A stretch of DNA of 58,913 nt from contig MERI01000226.1 in assembly GCA_001772005.1 (NCBI GenBank), forward strand, positions 1 to 58,913, given 5' to 3'. Each line of letters begins with the position of its first letter. Within the stretch, counting starts at the first letter, position 1. This document shows, piece after piece, positions 44,281-53,100 of this stretch. Source of the stretch: Betaproteobacteria bacterium RIFCSPLOWO2_12_FULL_62_58. Its GTDB lineage: Bacteria > Pseudomonadota > Gammaproteobacteria > Burkholderiales > SG8-41. The notes under the pieces were generated by a model. It was not told the DNA's origin and searched no databases. It worked only from the letters and a program-made list of their open reading frames with translations. The position numbers and the translations under genes were made by a program.

Positions 44281-45763
44281 GGCAAATATGACTGAAACTC
44301 CCAAGTCCGAAACACTGATCGCGCAGCCCGAAGCGCTGTTCGCAACCGCCAATGCGACGCTGCTCGCTCCGTATGCGCTCGACAACCAGCAGTTGCAGAC
44401 GGTATTCGGCCAGATCATGGCGCACCGCGTCGACTACGCGGATCTCTATTTCCAGTACAACCGCAGCGAGTCGTGGAGCCTGGAGGAAGGCATCGTCAAA
44501 TCCGGCAGCTTCAACATCGACCAGGGCGTCGGCGTGCGTGCCGTCAGCGGCGAGAAGACCGCGTTTGCGTATTCGGACGACATCAGCCTGGAGGCGCTCC
44601 GATCGGCGGCGCAGGCGACGCGCGCGATCGCGCGCCAGGGCAGCAGCGGCGCGACGCGGGTGGCGAAGCGTGGCAACGGCCACAATCTCTATCTCCCGCA
44701 GGATCCGCTGGCCAGCCTCAAGGACAGCGACAAGGTTTCACTGCTCGAACGGCTTGAACGCCTGGCCCGCGGCCGCGACCCGCGGGTGACTCAGGTGATG
44801 GCCTGGCTCGGTGGCGAGTACGAAGTAATCCTTGTCGCGCGCAGCGACGGCGTGCTCGCGGCGGACGTGCGCCCGCTCACGCGGCTGTCGCTGCAGGTCA
44901 TCGTGGAACACGACGGCCGGCGCGAACAGGGCAGTGCCGGCGGCGGCGGCCGCTTCGATTACGCCTATTTCACCGACGCGGTGCTGCAAGACTACGCCGC
45001 GAAGGCGGTCGATCAGGCGCTCATCAATCTCGAGGCGCGTCCCGCGCCGGCGGGCACGATGACGGTGGTGCTGGGGCCGGGCTGGCCCGGCGTGCTGCTG
45101 CACGAAGCGATCGGGCACGGGCTGGAAGGCGATTTCAACCGCAAGGGAACTTCGGCTTTCAGCGGCCGCATCGGGGAGCGCGTCGCCGTGCCCGGCGTCA
45201 CCGTGGTTGACGACGGCACGATGGCGCGCCGCAGAGGGTCGCTCAACATCGACGACGAAGGCAACCCGACGCAATGCAACGTGCTGATCGAGAACGGCGT
45301 GCTGAAGAACTACATGCAGGACAGCCTCAACGCGCGGCTGATGAAGGTGCCGCTCACCGGCAACGGCCGGCGCGAGTCGTACGCCCATATCCCGATGCCG
45401 CGCATGACCAACACCTATATGCTGAACGGCGCCAGCGACCCGCAGGAAATCATTGCATCGGTCAAGAACGGCCTTTATGCGGTGAACTTCGGCGGCGGGC
45501 AGGTCGACATCACCAGCGGCAAGTTCGTGTTCTCGGCCTCCGAGGCTTACGTGATCGAGGACGGTAAGGTTACGTATCCGGTGAGAGGCGCCACATTGAT
45601 CGGCAACGGCCCCGACGCGCTGACGCGCGTGGCGATGATCGGCAACGATATGGCGCTCGATCCCGGAGTCGGCACTTGCGGCAAGGAAGGCCAGAGCGTG
45701 CCGGTCGGCGTCGGCCAACCCACGCTGCGCATCGACGGACTCACGGTCGGCGGCACCGTCTAA
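44279..45763 (+). CDS. tldD: metalloprotease TldD
   Basis: 494 aa. The zinc motif [12 protein letters not shown] (first His about residue 275) is the HExxxH signature of TldD. Other signatures: [51 protein letters not shown] and [18 protein letters not shown]. With TldE/PmbA it degrades unfolded peptides in a nano-cage and processes microcin-like or RiPP peptides in some species; no pmbA is within the window. Start could be ATG 44279 or 44288. Confidence 0.96.
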   Translation: MANMTETPKSETLIAQPEALFATANATLLAPYALDNQQLQTVFGQIMAHRVDYADLYFQYNRSESWSLEEGIVKSGSFNIDQGVGVRAVSGEKTAFAYSDDISLEALRSAAQATRAIARQGSSGATRVAKRGNGHNLYLPQDPLASLKDSDKVSLLERLERLARGRDPRVTQVMAWLGGEYEVILVARSDGVLAADVRPLTRLSLQVIVEHDGRREQGSAGGGGRFDYAYFTDAVLQDYAAKAVDQALINLEARPAPAGTMTVVLGPGWPGVLLHEAIGHGLEGDFNRKGTSAFSGRIGERVAVPGVTVVDDGTMARRRGSLNIDDEGNPTQCNVLIENGVLKNYMQDSLNARLMKVPLTGNGRRESYAHIPMPRMTNTYMLNGASDPQEIIASVKNGLYAVNFGGGQVDITSGKFVFSASEAYVIEDGKVTYPVRGATLIGNGPDALTRVAMIGNDMALDPGVGTCGKEGQSVPVGVGQPTLRIDGLTVGGTV

Positions 45764-45775
45764 GCTGTTCCCATC

Positions 45776-45842
45776 CGTGGGAGCGAGCTTGTTTGTGGGA
45801 GCCAGCTTGCTGGCGATTATCGCAGGCAAGCCTGCTCCCACA
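45776..45842. repeat. REP resembling the Pseudomonas GTGGGAGC family
   Basis: TGTGGGAGCCAGCTTGCTGG at 45794 pairs with CAGGCAAGCCTGCTCCCACA ending 45842, GATTATCGC in the turn. A partial direct copy (GTGGGAGCGAGCTTG) precedes at 45776. The words match the common REP of fluorescent pseudomonads. This and short flanks make up the 223-nt gap after tldD. Confidence 0.75.
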
Positions 45843-45986
45843 CAGACTGCCGTGCTGGATGGGCTCGCGTGATGTCCAGGCCTGAATTGGAGTGACGCCC
45901 GCCGCGCCAAGGGGATAGAATTGTTTTGCGGGGCGCGGCGCTCGCACCCCGCTGGGCATCAGCCTCTATTGCTGCGAAACGAAGCC

Positions 45987-46694
45987 ATGCAAGCACGCCA
46001 CCGAAAAGCGATTCTGTTTACGGTCCTCGCGGGCGTCGTCACATTCGTTTTCTTGGATCCCGCACCCAACCGGAACGCGAAGTCCTCTGCCTCGCCCGCG
46101 TCACCGCAACGGCATGGTCGGGAGGATGGGGGCGCACCAGCACCCGCGGCGAAAGCCGCAGCAAAGGCTCTCGCGCCTGCGTTACCGGAGCGGCCGTCGT
46201 TGGGAGAGCCCGCGGGAGATCTGTTCGGATCACAATCCTGGCAACCTCCGACTCCCACGGTCGCTGCCTCGCCCGTCAAGCCGAGCGCGCCGCCCATGCC
46301 GTATCGATTCGCCGGCAAACTCATACAGAATGGACAGCTACAGGTTTTCCTGTCCAAGGGCGACACGCCCATTCCGATCAAGCAGGGCGAAGTCCTGGAC
46401 GGTACCTACCGCGTCGAGTCGATCGCGGAAAGCGGCATCACGCTGGTATACCTGCCGCTCGGACACAAGGAACACATTCCCGCCGGCGGCACGCTTCCTG
46501 CAGCCACCGCAGCAGCGCCGCTTTTCGGCGCTACCCCGCCTGCGAGTGGACCCCAGCCAGGCCTCGGCGCCATTCCTACCGGAGCCGTTGTCGTGCCCAC
46601 TCCCGCGATTCCCTTTGCCCCTCGTCGGAACGGTGCCGCATCGACAGTGACGGAACTGAAGGCGGAGAACAGACCGGCGCGGTCGCCGAGGTGA
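45987..46694 (+). CDS. secretion-system-associated protein with GspC/PilP-like domain
   Basis: 235 aa from ATG 45987. One N-terminal transmembrane helix (AILFTVLAGVVTFVFL), an Ala/Pro-rich linker (APAPAAKAAAKALAPALPE), then a small beta domain PYRFAGKLIQNGQLQVFLSK, TPIPIKQGEVLDGTYRVESI, TLVYLPLGHKEHIPAGG like the homology region of GspC/PilP/MshK proteins, and a low-complexity tail. Probably an inner-membrane component of a type II secretion or pilus system, which fits the two pseudopilins at the window's end, but those are 12 kb away. Confidence 0.7.
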   Translation: MQARHRKAILFTVLAGVVTFVFLDPAPNRNAKSSASPASPQRHGREDGGAPAPAAKAAAKALAPALPERPSLGEPAGDLFGSQSWQPPTPTVAASPVKPSAPPMPYRFAGKLIQNGQLQVFLSKGDTPIPIKQGEVLDGTYRVESIAESGITLVYLPLGHKEHIPAGGTLPAATAAAPLFGATPPASGPQPGLGAIPTGAVVVPTPAIPFAPRRNGAASTVTELKAENRPARSPR

Positions 46695-46726
46695 GTGTGG
46701 CGTCGTTGAGCCTGCCAAAAAGAAAA

Positions 46727-46751
46727 ACCCGCCAAGGTTACTGGCGGGTTT
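46727..46751 (+). terminator. rho-independent terminator-like hairpin
   Basis: AACCCGCCA (46727-46735) pairs with TGGCGGGTT (46743-46751) around a 7-nt loop, flanked by A-rich and short T-rich sequence, 33 nt after the stop codon. The T tract is weak. Confidence 0.7.
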
Positions 46752-46919
46752 GTGTCGCCGGGAAAACTTGTGGCTCGACCGACGCTTTACAAGGTGTTGC
46801 CCGCGCGGCGGCTGTGAATGACACAGCGCGCTCGCGGCAGTTGATGTCGCTACATCTTCCGGGTCCCCGAACGTGCAGATCCCGAATCGAAGCAAAGAGA
46901 CAAACGCTTCGTCGCCGCC

Positions 46920-47468
46920 TTACGGAGCGACGGTGAAGGTCATGAGCTGGTACTCAAACAGGTATTCGGCTCCCTGCCAGCCGGCACCCCACGTCCCCGC
47001 GGTGCAATTCACATCGCTCGAAAGGACCAACCAAATCTTAGCTCCTGTGGGATAGTTATAATCGGTGGCGATCGGCAAGGAGGGAATTGTTGCTGAACCT
47101 TGGATATGGACATCCCCGTAACTGTCCGCAGTTCCGGAGCCGAAGCAGATCACGGCGTCGGGCGGCCAGCTTTCCGGCGGGGGATCGGAATAGTAAATGA
47201 GAGTGTAGCTCGTGTCCTGGTTCAGCCTGTGGCCATTGAAGTTGAAATTAAATGTCGTCCCCGTCGGGTTGTACAGCAGTTTTCCCCAGGCGCCCGGACT
47301 GACAATCGTCCAGTCGCTCTGGTTCTTTTCAAAAAGGTAAAGGTGAGCGATGTTCGATTTGCCACTAACGCCAGAGGGTCCAGCGGCGACAGCCAGTGGG
47401 GCAAGGAACAAGGACAGGACAAAGAGCGTAGCGAACCCGATAAACGTGGTCTTGTTTGGAAGTGTCAT
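46920..47468 (-). CDS. exported protein of unknown function
   Basis: 182 aa from ATG 47468 (GAGGAGAAAATC upstream). Signal peptide to about residue 28 (FVLSLFLAPLAVA). The mature protein is small, aromatic and cysteine-poor: AHLYLFEKNQSDWTIV, AWGKLLYNPTG, YTLIYYSDPPPESWP, GAKIWLVLSSDVNC. A similar exported family is found in archaea and bacteria of sediments; I know no function. Monocistronic, convergent to the secretion-type gene across the terminator. Confidence 0.75.
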   Translation of the reverse strand: MTLPNKTTFIGFATLFVLSLFLAPLAVAAGPSGVSGKSNIAHLYLFEKNQSDWTIVSPGAWGKLLYNPTGTTFNFNFNGHRLNQDTSYTLIYYSDPPPESWPPDAVICFGSGTADSYGDVHIQGSATIPSLPIATDYNYPTGAKIWLVLSSDVNCTAGTWGAGWQGAEYLFEYQLMTFTVAP

Positions 47469-47800
47469 GATTTTCTCCTCAGAGTAAATGAATAACTGCT
47501 GTGTATCTTCCCCTGCAACTGCCGCCAGCCCCGATGCGGCGGCTGGCTTTGGTGCACACTCGTGTGGGGGGCAGTTCTTGACTTGACACTCCCACACGCT
47601 GCTTTCCTTCTTTCCGCCGTGAGAGGCAATACTCTAAATCCAAATAAAACGATTGCGAGTCGGGAATATGAGAGCAGCATCCCGCTCGTGCAGGCGTTCT
47701 GCAATAGAGCAAACCGGCTTATTTCGATAGGTCATTCAATCCGTCCCAGGTAGGCTGAACCTACTACTCGACAGGCTTGGCACGCGACACGCTGCTAACA

Positions 47801-47930
47801 GCAAAACCGCCTGCGGATTAAGGATGAATCTGATGATTACGGCCGTTCTTGCCCTCCAATTGGCGCGCGAGCAGGGTCGAAATGAGGTGTTCACTGCCTC
47901 CTTCTTCCGTTTTCGTGCAGGCGGTTTTGC
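47801..47930. repeat. 14-bp inverted repeat bounding a 102-nt structured segment
   Basis: GCAAAACCGCCTGC (47801-47814) is the exact reverse complement of 47917-47930. The enclosed segment can form further small stems (GAGG/CCTC) and includes an ATG-started 43-codon frame at 47824 that ends in the adjoining palindrome. It could be a structured RNA, a small mobile remnant or a terminator pair. The rest of the 463-nt gap (47469-47800) shows nothing I can support. Confidence 0.6.
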
Positions 47931-47931
47931 A

Positions 47932-48264
47932 TTAGGAGTTTGTCCGACTTAAGTCCGACAAACTCCTAGGCGCTTCAAGCTGGGACTCGGTGATTTTCAC
48001 CGCCACTCCCACCCGGTTTTCGCGGGGCTCCAGGCGCACGATGCTGCCCCGGCACCTGAGCATCAATTTGCCGCCGGGGGTGTCCAGTTCCACCGCGAAC
48101 CTGATCTCGTTGCCGAGCGCATAGGTGGCATCGGTTTCGAAGAACATGCCCGACGCACTGACGTCGCGCGTAACACCGGTCGCGGCGCCCAGGTCCACCG
48201 GCCACGCCGCGCTGACCCGTTCTTCAGCCCTTTGGTCCGCGCCTTCTTTCTTCATCGGCCGCAT
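47932..48264 (-). CDS. PilZ-domain protein
   Basis: 110 aa. PilZ strands are visible: RAEERVSAAWPVDLG, TRDVSASGMFFETDATY, EIRFAVELDTPGG, LRCRGSIVRLEP, NRVGVAVKI. The usual c-di-GMP-binding RxxxR is represented only by QRAEERV, but D/NxSxxG is present (DVSASG). It may bind c-di-GMP or be a degenerate PilZ. The last 12 residues (SLSDLSRTNS) are encoded by the perfect 36-bp palindrome at 47933-47968, so the repeat has replaced or captured the natural 3' end. Confidence 0.85.
   Translation of the reverse strand: MRPMKKEGADQRAEERVSAAWPVDLGAATGVTRDVSASGMFFETDATYALGNEIRFAVELDTPGGKLMLRCRGSIVRLEPRENRVGVAVKITESQLEAPRSLSDLSRTNS
47933..47968. repeat. GTCCGAC-type palindrome, copy 3 (perfect)
   Basis: Eighteen bases followed by their exact reverse complement with no loop (TAGGAGTTTGTCCGACTT and complement). 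Core as in copies at 2710 and 2879. It overlaps the 3' end of the PilZ gene. Confidence 0.75.
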
Positions 48265-48364
48265 TTTCTCGCCTGACAGGAAGACTACGCGGGCGCGTGG
48301 CGTGGCGCATGGGCTGTTACTACTTTTTTTGGTGGGCTGAATGACCTATGCGCGGCTGCTACCG

Positions 48365-49099
48365 TTAACGCCGGTCCGACTTGCTTCCGTTATGGGTTCT
48401 GGGTTCGTCCTGGTCTGTTGGCCGCCCGTTCAACCCGTGTTTCCGGGCGTAGACATACAACTCGACGCGGTTGCCCACACCGAGTTTTTCGTAAATGGCA
48501 TTCAGGTGGTTGCGCATGGTGTGCTCGCTGACATGGAGTTTCTCGGCAATCTCCCGCGCCGTCGCTCCGGGATTGGCCGCGGCGATGGCGACCGCCTCCC
48601 GTTCCTTGGCGGTAAGCAGCGAAATCTTCGGCAGCTCCGGATTGGCGGCTTGATCCGCGAGCTGGCGGGAGAGTTCCACGAAAACCCGGCCGGCAGCGGC
48701 ATGGCTCAGCCACACTTCCCCCTCGTGGACTTTTCTGATCGCCTTCAGGATCGTTTCGGGCGCAGCCTCCTTTTCCACGACCCCTCGCGCGCCCTTGAGA
48801 ATTGCCGCCTCGCGCAGGGTCTCTTCTCGCGTACCGATGAACACCAGTATTTTCGCCTGCGACGTGGCGGCGATTCTCGGGATCGCGTCGAGCCCGAGTT
48901 CGTCGTCGATGTGAGCGAGGAGAATCACGTCGGGTTGGGCCGTTTCAAGGCACGCCAGGGCTTCAGCCAGCGTGGTCACTGCGCCGACCACGTGCATCGA
49001 GGATTTCGCGCTTTCGACCAATCTCTCGAGCCCCCACAGGACGCTGCGGTAGCGATGCACGATCAAGACCCGGATGGGCGCTGAATTTTCAATAGGCAT
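48365..49099 (-). CDS. LuxR/NarL-type regulator with degenerate receiver domain
   Basis: 244 aa. The C-terminal HTH is normal (LLTAKEREAVAIAAANPGAT, EIAEKLHVSEHTMRNHLNAI, YEKLGVGNRVELYVYARKHG). The N-terminal receiver-like domain lacks the key acids: where VDDH is expected it has VHRYRS, and the phosphorylated Asp position (LLD) is Ala in PDVILLAHIDDE. The lysine near residue 105 (EKEAAPE region) is also shifted. It is probably a pseudo-receiver not controlled by phosphorylation. A truncated PilZ gene is 50 nt upstream and an intact PilZ gene 100 nt downstream, both on the same strand. Confidence 0.88.
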   Translation of the reverse strand: MPIENSAPIRVLIVHRYRSVLWGLERLVESAKSSMHVVGAVTTLAEALACLETAQPDVILLAHIDDELGLDAIPRIAATSQAKILVFIGTREETLREAAILKGARGVVEKEAAPETILKAIRKVHEGEVWLSHAAAGRVFVELSRQLADQAANPELPKISLLTAKEREAVAIAAANPGATAREIAEKLHVSEHTMRNHLNAIYEKLGVGNRVELYVYARKHGLNGRPTDQDEPRTHNGSKSDRR

Positions 49100-49149
49100 C
49101 GTTTCCCGTGAGGACGACCCATGCGGTCCTGGCGATGATGTGTGAGGGG

Positions 49150-49338
49150 TCAGTGTGTGATCTCGCTCGCCAGGGCGTATGTGGCATCCATCTCGAAAAA
49201 CACGCCGGAGGCGCTGACATCGCGCGTGATGCCGGTCGCGTTTTCCAAATCCACCTGCAGTGAGGTGCTAACCCGTTCTTCTCGTCTTTGATCTTGATCA
49301 CCCTTGGTCACCGCTCGGCCCCTTACTCGACATCGCAA
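49150..49338 (-). pseudogene. PilZ-domain remnant (N-terminal half)
   Basis: 62 codons: QRREERVSTSLQVDLENATG, TRDVSASGVFFEMDATYALA, then ends at ASEITH. This equals the first half of the PilZ gene at 47932-48264 (same DVSASG, FFE-DATYAL-EI run). The second half of the domain is missing, so it is either a truncated duplicate or the source of one. Confidence 0.7.
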
Positions 49339-50189
49339 AGGCTAGTCCATCCACTCCCTGCCACACTCGCATCAAGCATTATGCAAATATGGGCCAGACG
49401 AACCCATGCTACACGTCAGGTAACAAGCTGTCTGTCAGGAAAACCTTACGATTGGCTGGACTGCCACCAAAACGAGCAACCCAAACGAAACCTGGGGTTC
49501 ACGCCGAACACGCAAACACTCAAGGCAGTTTGTTCACAAGGTTATCAACCGATCTTGTGAATAACCGGGCGCACATGGCGGATCGGTGAGCGTTCCGCAA
49601 AGGGCTCGCTCTGGACACGACGACGGGGGCGGTGTAGTTACGTTCTACAACATAAAGGAGAATTCATGACACAAATCAGACGCGTGGTCACCGCACCGTG
49701 ACTTCGGTGCGCCCAGCCGCTTTGCTGCCTCGAACGATGTACTTTGAGCGTTGCATTGCCGACGAGCGAAGCGCTGGCTGCCGGTCGCTTTCCCCGAAAG
49801 CGGACGCTCATTGGTTGCCGGCGGGACCTTGCACCCATTACCGGGACATCGCCTTGCTACGGCGCACACCCTAGGCATTCCCGCTGACCCAGCCCTAGTG
49901 CCGTTGCCCGGGGCGCGAGAGGTGAATAGCCCACATCCGCAAAGTGACCGGAGACAACACCTTCCCGGCCTATGGGTGTAGACTGGCTGACGATCGGGAT
50001 TGCATAGGGCTCCCCGCCCGACGATGTCGATGCTTGCGCCGCTTCGTTACGATCGGAGGAAGATCGGATGAGCAGGTACGACACGGCACTTGCAATCCTT
50101 GCACGCAACACCACGCCACGCATCTCCGGCGCGCCCAGGGCCGAGAGCGAACCGGGCGAGGGTGCAAGTTTCTATCTGAAGATACCCAG
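49339..50189. other. 851-nt intergenic region
   Basis: No conserved gene. There is a strong ribosome site (AAAGGAG) with a 12-codon frame at 49666-49701, and hairpin CGCTTTCC/GGAAAGCG-like sequence near 49790. Frames upstream of the kinase start at 50190 do not resemble proteins. Much of it may be old decayed coding sequence or a long regulatory leader. Confidence 0.5.
49666..49701 (+). CDS. possible 11-residue leader peptide
   Basis: ATG 49666 is placed 5 nt after AAAGGAG, the best ribosome-binding site in this region, and encodes MTQIRRVVTAP then TGA. It is too short to judge by composition. It could be a leader, or the start of a truncated gene. Confidence 0.3.
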   Translation: MTQIRRVVTAP

Positions 50190-53100
50190 ATGACCAGACC
50201 GCTTTGGCTTGACGTTGACTGTAGCAGGACGAGGCTGCGGGAGTTTTTCAAGAGCCACGGGCTGCGCCCGAGCGTAGTCCTGATTTGCGTGATCTCCGGC
50301 GCGATGCTATGGGCCGGTCTCGTCGCGGAGCTCAACTTTGAGCGCGAATACATCATCGAGAGCGAGCGTCAGGACAATGACAATCTTGCCCGGGTGTTCG
50401 AGGAACACGTCGCGAGGACCGTGCGCGCGGCCGAGATCACGCTGCGGGAAATCGCCTCGGAGTATCGGCGAGACGGCGGAAAGTTCGACCTCGTTCACTA
50501 CGCGAAGGACGGCGGGATTTATCTTGATCCCTATAATATTCTGGGCATCAGCGACGAAAACGGCAACGCGGTGATGGCGAGCGTTCCTGTGTTCAAGCCG
50601 GCAAATTATCGCGACAACGATAACAACCAGTATCACGCCCGGCACGATACGCGCGAGCTCTTCATCGGCACGCCCCGGATTGGAACCAACACCGGCAAAT
50701 GGACCGTCTATCTGTCGGTTCGCATCAACAAAGCGGACGGATCTTTTGGCGGCATCGCGATTCTGGGCATGGATCCCGCTTATTTTTCGAAGATCTATGC
50801 GGAACTTGACCTGGGCAAGGACGCGACCGTGACCTTGATCGGGCGCGACGGGGTCACTCGCGCGCGCAGTTCGGGCGCGGGCGTGACCGCCGGAGACAAC
50901 ATGGCCGGCACCCCTTTGTTCACCCGCTACCTGCCGGCCGCCGACCACGGCAATTTCATAGACGCAGGCTCGGCGGATAAAATCAAACGCATATCGAGCT
51001 ACCGCGCCCTCAAGGACTACCCGCTGGTCGTTCTGGTCGGCACCTCGATGGCCGTCGCCTTGGCGGACTACGATAAGCGCCGATCCACCTTGCTGCAGGC
51101 AGCAAGCGGATTGACCGTAGTTATCCTGTGTCTCGGCCTGTTCGCCCTGTTCCAGATCGCGAGGTCGGAGCGGGAGAGCGGGCAGCGGCGCCGCGGCGAA
51201 CGGCTGTTTCGCGCCCTGGCGGATGGGTCGCCGGTGGGAATCTTTCGCGCGGATGCGGCCGGCAAAAGCGTGTACGTGAATGCCCGCTGGTGCGAAATCG
51301 CCGGCACGCGCCCTGAGGCGGCGCTCGGCGATGGCTGGGCTTCCGCGCTCCATCCTGACGACCGGGAACGTGTTTTCGGGGAGTGGACGGCGGCGGCAAA
51401 CAATCGCCAGCCGTTCCTGTCCGAGCATCGTATCCGGAGGCCGGATGGAAGTATCACATGGGTCGTTGCCCAGGCACGGGCCGAAACAGACCCGCAAGGC
51501 AAAGTTCTGGGCTACGTGGGCACGGCTACCGACATCACCGAGCGCAAGCGGACAGAGCAGGCGCTCATGGAAGGCGAGCGGCGCTACCGCGAGCTCTTCG
51601 AAATCAACCCACACCCGATGTACGTCCACGATTTAGAGACATTGCGCTTTCTCGCGGTGAACGAAGCAGCCGTCGCCCAATATGGCTATTCACACCAGGA
51701 ATTTTTCGGGATGACCGTCAAGGACATTTGGCCGCCCGAGGACGTCGCCGTATCAATGGAGCGCTTGAAAAGTCTGCCGGCAGGCCTGGTAAGCGGCCGG
51801 TTTCGGCGACACCGGAAGAAAGATGGCACGTTCATCGAAGTCGAGATCACTTCGAACACACTCGAGTTTATGGGGCATCATACCCGGATCGTGCTCGCCA
51901 TTGATGTGACCGAACGCCGCCGCGCCGAAGCTGCGCGCGACCAGCTTGCCACCATTGTCGAAAACGCGAACGACGCCATCTTCAGCCGCGCGCTCGACGG
52001 CATCATCACTTCGTGGAACGCCGGTGCGGAAAGAATGTTCGGCTATAGCGCCGCTGAGGCGATCGGCCGGCCGGCTGCCTTCAATCTGGCGCCAGGCCGG
52101 CAATCCAACCTCGCGCAAAACACGGAGATTATCCTGCGCGGCGAGGCAATTGCGCCGCTCGAATCCCAGCGCCTGACCAAGGACGGGCGGGTGATCGATG
52201 TCCTGACCACCCTTTCTCCCATCAGGGACAGCGCCGGTAACGTCGTCGCCGGATCCGCCATTCTTCACGACATCACCGCGCTTAAAGAGGCGGAGGCGGA
52301 ACTCAAACGCAGGACCGAGATCGCGCAGCTTCTCGAATCTCTTGCCCGCACAGCGAACGAGGCAACAAACGCGGAAACCGCAATGCGCGACTGCCTCGCG
52401 CGCATATGCGAGTACGGCGGCTGGGTGATCGGCCGATTGGGAATCTACGGCGAGCAGAGCGACGAAACCGTGTTTCCCGAGCGCTCCTTCTGGTACTCGG
52501 TGGATACCTCCCGCTACGATGAGTTTATGCGTGCGTCGCTGGACTCGCGCTTCTACCACCCCAGCGGCCGGTTCATCAGCCGCCTGTTGCGCGAGAAACG
52601 ACCGGTGTGGTTTTCCCCCGTCGATGGGCTGACCAGCACTGGCCGCATGGCGGTCGCCGCCCGGCAAGGATTGCACTGCGCGTTCGCCTTCCCGGTAGTG
52701 TTGCGTGACAAGGTTGTTGCGGTGCTCGAATTTTTCGCCGAGGAAGAGCGCCCCGCCGACACGCTGCTGATGGAGAACATCACCAACGTCAGTTCTCAGC
52801 TCGCGCGCCTGGTCGAGCGCGGCCGGGCCGAGGAGACGACCGCCCGGCTCGCCGCCATCGTCGAAAACGTCAATGACGCCATCGTCAGTTGCGCGCTTGA
52901 CGGCACGGTGCTGTCCTGGAACCCGGGTGCGGAGCGCATGCTCGGCTACACCGCCGCGGAAATGGTCGGGCATAACCTCTCGGTCGTCGCGTCTAAGGAG
53001 GAGCTTGAACGCCATACCGCGCGCCTGCTGCGGGGCGACGTGTTGCCGCCATTCGAAGTCGTGCGCTCCACCAAGAATGGACGCCAAATTCACCTCCAGA

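Noticed and set aside
49944..50189. 82-codon N-terminal extension of the histidine kinase
   Set aside because: Arg/Cys-rich, not protein-like; the transmembrane start fits ATG 50190.
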